In this document: positions 15,042-19,898 of the stretch, in pieces | Layout of the letters: every line of letters starts with the position of its first letter | How positions within the stretch are numbered: the stretch's first letter is position 1 | Source of the DNA: Pelagibacteraceae bacterium TMED65 | Lineage (GTDB): Bacteria; Pseudomonadota; Alphaproteobacteria; TMED127 | Direction of reading: 5' to 3' | Length of the DNA stretch: 19,898 nt | Assembly: GCA_002167215.1 (NCBI GenBank) | Contig: NHDS01000007.1 | Coordinates: forward strand, 1 to 19,898 | Position numbers and translations under genes: made by a program | Notes under the pieces: model-generated | What the model was told of the DNA's origin: nothing | The model's input: only the letters and a program-made list of their open reading frames with translations | Databases searched by the model: none

Positions 15042-17180
15042 ATGGATTTAGTGCTAAAAACGTTCCAAAAAGAAAATATTCTGGATCTGCTGAGGACGTT
15101 CAGTATTCCGGTCGGAATTATGATCCTTATTGCAATGATGGTTATTCCATTGCAACCCTGGATGTTGGACATCTTATTTACATCAAATCTTCTGGTTTCT
15201 CTTCTTGTACTTATGGTTGCCTTGCAGACATTTAGGCCGCTTGATTTTTCAAGCTTTCCAACAGTTTTATTATTTGCAACAGTTTTAAGACTTGGACTTA
15301 ATGTTGCTTCAACAAGGGTAATATTAAAATCAGGCCATAATGGTACAGATTCAGCTGGATCTATTATTGAAGCTTTTGGAGAATTTGTGATGGCAGGAAG
15401 TTATGCTGTTGGATTATTTGTTTTTGCTATTTTAGTAATTATAAATTTGATCGTAATTACAAAAGGTGCTGGAAGAGTTTCCGAAGTTGCGGCTAGATTT
15501 ACCTTAGACGCAATGCCTGGAAAACAAATGGCTATTGACGCAGATTTGAATGCAGGAATTATCACAAGTGAAGAAGCAAAAACAAGAAGAAATGAAATTT
15601 CAAAAGAGGGTGAGTTTTATGGAGCAATGGATGGTGCAGCCAAATTTGTTAAAGGAGATGCCATAGCAGGGATTCTAATTTTAGTAATAAACATTATTGG
15701 AGGTTTGATTATAGGTACAGTAATGCATGACCTTTCACTCAACGAGTCAGCTGAAACTTATATTCTTTTGACTGTCGGAGACGGACTAGTTGCTCAAATA
15801 CCTTCCTTACTTCTTGCAATGGCTACAGCCACAATTGTTACAAGAATAGCATCAGATAAAGATGATCTTGCTGGACAGATTTCTAATCAAATGGGTTTAT
15901 CAAAAGCTTGGGTTCCTGTGTCAGCTGTTCTTTTGTTGTTTGGACTTGTACCTGGAATGCCAAACGTATTATTTCTAATTGGAGCCCTTTTTTCTGGAGT
16001 TATAGCTTGGCTCACATCAAAAAAAACAGGAAAAGATATTATTGAAGATGAAAAAGAAAGTCTGGACGATGATGAAAATATTGGAAAGATTGAAATTGAC
16101 GAAGTTTCCGATAATGCATCTGTATCACTTGATTTAGGCTATGGTCTAATTTCTCTTGTGGATTCAAATGATAAAAAATCTGCTGGTCCATTAATTTCTA
16201 AAATAACAGGAATTAGAAAACAAGTATCAAAAGATTTAGGTTTTATAATTCCAAATGTTAGAGTTAAAGATGATTTATCATTGGACGCCAATTCTTATAA
16301 AATAAGAATAGGACACACTATTGTTGCAGAAGATAAATTATATGTTGATAGAAAACTTGCAATGCCAGGTGATGAGACACAATTACAGGTACAAGGTATT
16401 CAAGTCAAAGACCCATCTTTTGGATTAGACGCATTCTGGATTGAACAACACCTTGTTGCAAAAGCGGAGGCTAACCATTACATGATCATTGAGCCAGAAG
16501 CTGTTATAGCAACTCATTTAAATCAGATTTTATTAAGATATGCAGGTGAACTTATTAGTCAAGACGATGTTCAATCATTACTTGATAATCTCTCAAAAAC
16601 AAACCCCCAATTAGTTCAATCAGTTATTCCTAAACTTGTGCCATTACATTACTTGACAATAATTTTGAGGAATTTACTAGTTGAAAGAGTTCCAATCAAT
16701 GACCTTAAAAAAATTTTGGAAGCTTTATCAAATCTATCAGAAAGAAAATTAAGCCCTGACGAGTTATCTGAAGCTGTTAGACCGGCAATCTCATCATTGT
16801 TAATTCAAAAGATTTCTAACGTTAACGAGGCTTTGGATGTAATTACATTTAATCCTGAGTTTGAGCAAATGTTAATATCAATGTCAAAAAAAAGTGGATC
16901 TGATGGACTATTAATTGATCCTTCGCTTGCAAAAAAAATGATTAAGTCAATCATTGATATTGGAGAAAAAACTTCAGCAGAATCCAATTCATTAGTTGTT
17001 GTAACTTCCCCAATAATTAGGAAGGATTTATCAATTTTACTTCGTCAACACGTTGACGATATAGTGGTTCTATCTTTTACAGAACTTCCAGAAAATAAAA
17101 GAGTCAAAGTAATAGCAACTATTGGCGAACAAATATCAACACCACAAAAGGAGAACGAAAATGACAACACAACTATTTAA
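15042..17180 (+). CDS. flhA: Flagellar type III export gate protein FlhA
   Basis: A 712-aa inner-membrane protein that forms the nonameric ring of the flagellar export gate. The N-terminal half has about eight transmembrane helices and the family's signature stretches: FATVLRLGLNVASTRVIL (about 80-97), RFTLDAMPGKQMAIDADLNA (about 158-177), and GAMDGAAKFVKGDAIAG with the conserved Asp at 197. A linker rich in Asp/Glu (about 330-360) leads to the cytoplasmic domain that docks substrates and chaperones, beginning near GYGLISLVD. Length is typical (about 690-710 aa). It is first in its operon; its last 20 bases overlap flhF. A sigma-54 site lies about 85 bases upstream. Confidence 0.97.
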   Translation: MDLVLKTFQKENILDLLRTFSIPVGIMILIAMMVIPLQPWMLDILFTSNLLVSLLVLMVALQTFRPLDFSSFPTVLLFATVLRLGLNVASTRVILKSGHNGTDSAGSIIEAFGEFVMAGSYAVGLFVFAILVIINLIVITKGAGRVSEVAARFTLDAMPGKQMAIDADLNAGIITSEEAKTRRNEISKEGEFYGAMDGAAKFVKGDAIAGILILVINIIGGLIIGTVMHDLSLNESAETYILLTVGDGLVAQIPSLLLAMATATIVTRIASDKDDLAGQISNQMGLSKAWVPVSAVLLLFGLVPGMPNVLFLIGALFSGVIAWLTSKKTGKDIIEDEKESLDDDENIGKIEIDEVSDNASVSLDLGYGLISLVDSNDKKSAGPLISKITGIRKQVSKDLGFIIPNVRVKDDLSLDANSYKIRIGHTIVAEDKLYVDRKLAMPGDETQLQVQGIQVKDPSFGLDAFWIEQHLVAKAEANHYMIIEPEAVIATHLNQILLRYAGELISQDDVQSLLDNLSKTNPQLVQSVIPKLVPLHYLTIILRNLLVERVPINDLKKILEALSNLSERKLSPDELSEAVRPAISSLLIQKISNVNEALDVITFNPEFEQMLISMSKKSGSDGLLIDPSLAKKMIKSIIDIGEKTSAESNSLVVVTSPIIRKDLSILLRQHVDDIVVLSFTELPENKRVKVIATIGEQISTPQKENENDNTTI
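17148..17153 (+). promoter_or_regulatory. Ribosome binding site deciding the flhF start
   Basis: AAGGAG, 7 bases before ATG 17161 and inside the end of flhA. It supports 17161 over the longer in-frame ATG at 17122, which has no comparable site. Confidence 0.75.
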
Positions 17181-18306
17181 AGCCAGAGACATGAAAACAG
17201 CCATGAATCTGGTAAATAACGAATTTGGTGAGAAGGCCATTATATTGTCTACAAAAAAAAATAATGGGGTTATTGAAGTTGAAGCTTCGGATAACGAGGA
17301 AATAATTGAAATTCACAAAAAAAATACAGAAGAAAATAAAAGTTTTTCTAATGTTTTTAAAAAAGAAATTTCATCATTTAAAAATCTAAAAGATAAAAAG
17401 AATGATAATATATCTTACTTAGGTTCTAAAAACTTAGAAAAAAATAATAATAATGATGAAAGTTTTGAGATTCTAAAAAAAATTCAAAACCAAATTGATA
17501 GTTTAAAGAACGAAATGAATAGTATGATTTTAACCGACCAATCTGGAATTTCTGATAAACTCTCTCATTTTACACCAATTAAATTAAGACAAGAGAAATT
17601 TCATCCAGCAATTGTAAATAAGTTAAATTATTCTTTTATAGGTAAAACTATTGAAGAAGGAAGGATTTCTTTTTTTAGAGAATTATCAAAAAAGTTAGCT
17701 TCGGATGATTTTTCAAGATTTATAAATTCTAAAAATATTTTTGTTTTTGGTAACTCAGGTTCAGGAAAATCAACTTTAGCTGCAAAAATAGCCTCATATC
17801 TCTCTGATAAAAAAGGTTCAAAAAATATAAACTTTATTGATATAACTAATTCAAGTACAGGTAATTCTGATACTTTAAGATCTTATAGTAGAGTTTTAGG
17901 TTTTCCTGTTAAGCATTATAATAATTTTAATTTTAATGACGATGGATCCAATAATGAAGTTAACATATTTGATTTCTCAGGGGATCTTAATTTTGGAATA
18001 CAAAAAATTAAAGAGATAAAAAATACATTCCCGTCATTTAATTTTTGTTCTATATTAACTCTGCCAAGTGGTTCAAATTCAGAGATGATTGATGGACTAA
18101 GTAAAAAAGTGTCGGAGATAAGACCTATGATTGCGGTTACAAAACTTGATGAATGTTGGGTGGGAGCTGAAGAATTTTCTTCTCTAGCACTTAACAATGC
18201 AAGAATTGGTATTGTAACGGGAACAAAAGTTCTCATTGATTCAATAATTGAAGCCAATGAAAATTCTTTGACTAAGTATATGAAAGAGAATTTAAAAAGT
18301 GTCTGA
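17161..18306 (+). CDS. flhF: Flagellar placement GTPase homologue FlhF, with degenerate motifs
   Basis: A 381-aa SRP-type GTPase homologue. FlhF marks the pole for flagellar assembly. The N-terminal B domain is recognisable (LFKARDMKTAMNLVNNEFGE, residues 5-24), followed by a Lys/Asn-rich linker and the NG domain. The P-loop is GNSGSGKST (197-205) and the guanine-specificity motif is TKLDE (327-331). The other GTPase motifs are not standard: the DTYR of motif II aligns with TNSS (229-232), and DTAGR of motif III is DFSGD (271-275). Hydrolysis may therefore be weak or altered. Starting at ATG 17161 aligns with the family N-terminus. It overlaps flhA by 20 bases and flhG by 8. Confidence 0.88.
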   Translation: MTTQLFKARDMKTAMNLVNNEFGEKAIILSTKKNNGVIEVEASDNEEIIEIHKKNTEENKSFSNVFKKEISSFKNLKDKKNDNISYLGSKNLEKNNNNDESFEILKKIQNQIDSLKNEMNSMILTDQSGISDKLSHFTPIKLRQEKFHPAIVNKLNYSFIGKTIEEGRISFFRELSKKLASDDFSRFINSKNIFVFGNSGSGKSTLAAKIASYLSDKKGSKNINFIDITNSSTGNSDTLRSYSRVLGFPVKHYNNFNFNDDGSNNEVNIFDFSGDLNFGIQKIKEIKNTFPSFNFCSILTLPSGSNSEMIDGLSKKVSEIRPMIAVTKLDECWVGAEEFSSLALNNARIGIVTGTKVLIDSIIEANENSLTKYMKENLKSV

Positions 18307-19096
18307 TTCAATTGCAATCACAAGCGGTAAGGGTGGGGTAGGTAAAACAACATTTGCTGTAAACCTCTCAATTGCACAAAAGAAACTATCAGAAAAAGTT
18401 TTTTTACTAGATACTGATATGGGAATGGCTAATTCGCATGTTTTACTGGGTGTAAATCCCAAATTTACACTAGCTGATGTAATTTCTGGAGAAAAGAAGA
18501 TCTCTGAAATAATTGAATCTAATAAAACTGGCGTAAATTTAATATCAGGTGGAACAGCTTCAGAAAATTTATTGAATATGGAAAATGTAAAAAGATATTC
18601 TATTTTAAACGAAATTGATAGTCATCTCAAGAAATCCGGTAATGTTAAATTAGTTGTAGATATCGCAGCGGGTGCAGAAGACAATGCATTAGTATTTTCC
18701 ATGGCTTGTGATAGAATTCTAATTGTTATAGTGGGAGAGCCAACAAGTTTTATAGATTCTTATGCATTAATTAAAGCCTTGTATTCAAAATCTTCATTTA
18801 AAAACTATTGTATTGCTGTGAATCAAGTTGACGATGATGAGCATGGAAAAGAGCTTTTTAAGAAATTTCAATCAATAACTTCAAAATTTTTAGATGTAAA
18901 TTTACATCATGTAGGAAGCATAAAAAGTTCAGTAAAAATAAGAAAATCGATAGTTGAAAGGGAGCCTATTGTTTTAAGCGAACCCAAGTCAGATATTTCG
19001 CAGTCATTCCTAAAGATTGCAAAAAATATTAACGAAACTCCGATGAATGAATGGGGAGGACTAACTTTTCTTTCAAAAGTAAAAAAAAGAGCGTAA
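18299..19096 (+). CDS. flhG: Flagellar number regulator FlhG (MinD/ParA-type ATPase)
   Basis: A 265-aa ATPase of the MinD family. FlhG (also called FleN/YlxH) limits flagellar number and works with FlhF. The deviant Walker A is SGKGGVGKTT (9-18), the switch I region is LLDTDMGMANSHVLLG with D38 and D40, and switch II is VVDIAAGAED. A C-terminal amphipathic stretch, GGLTFLSKVKKRA, could be the membrane-targeting helix. It starts at GTG 18299; an in-frame TAA at 18293-18295 rules out any N-terminal extension. The usual N-terminal DQAxxLR motif that stimulates FlhF is therefore absent. It overlaps flhF by 8 bases and is followed 10 bases later by fliA. Confidence 0.9.
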   Translation: MSDSIAITSGKGGVGKTTFAVNLSIAQKKLSEKVFLLDTDMGMANSHVLLGVNPKFTLADVISGEKKISEIIESNKTGVNLISGGTASENLLNMENVKRYSILNEIDSHLKKSGNVKLVVDIAAGAEDNALVFSMACDRILIVIVGEPTSFIDSYALIKALYSKSSFKNYCIAVNQVDDDEHGKELFKKFQSITSKFLDVNLHHVGSIKSSVKIRKSIVEREPIVLSEPKSDISQSFLKIAKNINETPMNEWGGLTFLSKVKKRA

Positions 19097-19106
19097 ACTT
19101 AATTAT

Positions 19107-19808
19107 ATGAATAAATATTATTCGGAAAAATCACACACTTCAATAAATGATTTAATCCAGAAGAACTTAGATTTAGTAAAAAAAATTGCATGGCAACTAC
19201 ATGGTAGAGTTCAAAATATTGTGGAGGTTGAAGATTTAATTCAACAAGGTATGGAAGGCCTAGTCCATGCAGCGCAAAAATATACCCCTAAGGATGGTGT
19301 TAACTTTGCTCAATATGCACAATTAAGAATTAGAGGTTCTATAATAGATTATTTGAGGAAAAATTCTAATTTATGTAGAACCACAATTAAGAAAAAACAA
19401 GAATTTGATAAGTATAAACTTGAATTAGAGAAAAAACTTAATAGGAGCCCATCTGAAAGAGAGATAATTGAATTTATTGGTATTTCAGATGATGAATACG
19501 ATTACTGGAAACAAGCTTTTGAAGCAAACGTAATTCAAAGTCTTGATACAGCTTATAATGAGTATTCTATTTTATTTGCCAGTAAAGATGATAATCCTGA
19601 AGCAACTTTACAAAATAAAGAACTCAAAAATCAGATAAAGGACTCCTTAAATATTTTAAATCAAAGAGAGACGATGGTTGCTCAACTATATTATGTAGAA
19701 GAACTAAATATATATGAAATTGCTGAAATTTTAGAAATTAGTACTGGAAGAATTTCACAAATAAAAAAATCTATAATTGAGAAGTTAAGAAATGAAATCA
19801 ACTCCTGA
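19107..19808 (+). CDS. fliA: Flagellar sigma factor FliA (sigma-28)
   Basis: A 233-aa sigma factor directing late flagellar genes such as flagellin. Region 2 spans about 13-85, including VEDLIQQGMEGLVHAAQKY and FAQYAQLRIRGSIIDYLRK. Region 3 (about 95-160) has LNRSPSEREIIEFIGIS. Region 4 (about 180-232) has LNQRETMVAQLYYVEELNIY followed by the helix-turn-helix EIAEILEISTGRISQIKKS. Length is normal for FliA (about 230-240 aa). No Shine-Dalgarno is clear, so coupling to flhG is likely. FlgM, which inhibits it, is encoded in the divergent operon. Confidence 0.95.
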   Translation: MNKYYSEKSHTSINDLIQKNLDLVKKIAWQLHGRVQNIVEVEDLIQQGMEGLVHAAQKYTPKDGVNFAQYAQLRIRGSIIDYLRKNSNLCRTTIKKKQEFDKYKLELEKKLNRSPSEREIIEFIGISDDEYDYWKQAFEANVIQSLDTAYNEYSILFASKDDNPEATLQNKELKNQIKDSLNILNQRETMVAQLYYVEELNIYEIAEILEISTGRISQIKKSIIEKLRNEINS

Positions 19809-19898
19809 TATAAAAAGTAAATGGAAAAAAATTAATAAAATTATTTTGAGAGTCGATAGCATGGATGTAGTCTTTTTTGAGTCTCCTGTAATTTCTTT
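19792..19898 (+). CDS. Partial gene running off the window end
   Basis: An open frame from ATG 19792 to the last base with no stop (at least 35 codons, starting MKSTPDIKSKWKKI). It overlaps the end of fliA by 17 bases, like the other overlaps in this operon. A later in-frame ATG at 19861 is the alternative start. The visible part (ILRVDSMDVVFFESPVIS) matches no family I recognise; it does not look like CheY or MotA, which often follow fliA elsewhere. Reality of the gene rests on the open frame and operon context. Confidence 0.4.
   Translation, partial: MKSTPDIKSKWKKINKIILRVDSMDVVFFESPVIS

Noticed and set aside
17122..17160. Upstream ATG for flhF adding 13 residues
   Set aside because: The added residues are basic, unlike FlhF N-termini, and AAGGAG precedes ATG 17161.
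1..19898. Mobile elements, CRISPR arrays, tRNA or rRNA genes
   Set aside because: No transposase, repeat-spacer pattern, cloverleaf or rRNA-like segment was seen on either strand.

Overview
The window is a compact, strongly AT-rich bacterial chromosome segment dominated by flagellar genes. Gene spacing is tight, many stop and start codons overlap, and the standard bacterial code is used. The gene set (FlgB to FlgF, FlgA/M/N, FlgP/FlgT, FlhA/FlhF/FlhG/FliA, with sigma-54-type promoters) indicates a Pseudomonadota bacterium with a polar-type flagellum and a streamlined, probably aquatic genome. The H-ring proteins and the flhA-flhF-flhG-fliA order resemble polar flagellar loci of gammaproteobacteria. 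I cannot settle the class from this sequence alone.

Layout. Positions 1-3300 hold non-flagellar genes: a tiny DUF2256 zinc-finger protein (121-258, +) that overlaps tail to tail with a 1-Cys peroxiredoxin (248-892, -), an ornithine-decarboxylase-like PLP enzyme (1003-2139, +) and an EamA/DMT transporter (2166-3032, -). Positions 3308-9515 are a minus-strand rod/hook operon, flgB-flgC-flgD-flgE-flgF, with an exceptionally long hook protein (1278 aa). Diverging from flgB are an unrecognised Lys/Glu-rich protein (9585-10496, +) and a small putative lipoprotein (10555-10908, +). Positions 10910-14851 are a second minus-strand operon: flgP-flgT-LysM/FimV-like-flgA-flgM-flgN-like-DUF2802-like. Positions 15042 to the end are a plus-strand operon, flhA-flhF-flhG-fliA, plus the start of a further gene cut by the window edge.

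How it fits together. Four sites with exact GG-N10-GC sigma-54 spacing sit at the two divergent flagellar intergenic regions. One pair (flgP and flhA operons) is separated by 38 bp. The other pair (flgB and the unknown KE-rich gene) overlaps and shares one palindromic -12 element. This suggests RpoN-driven expression of basal body, hook, export and H-ring genes. FliA and its anti-sigma factor FlgM would control later genes located elsewhere. FlhF/FlhG would set flagellar position and number, but here FlhF has lost canonical GTPase motifs and FlhG lacks the N-terminal FlhF-activating motif. The unknown gene at 9585-10496 is the best candidate for an undescribed flagellar accessory protein.
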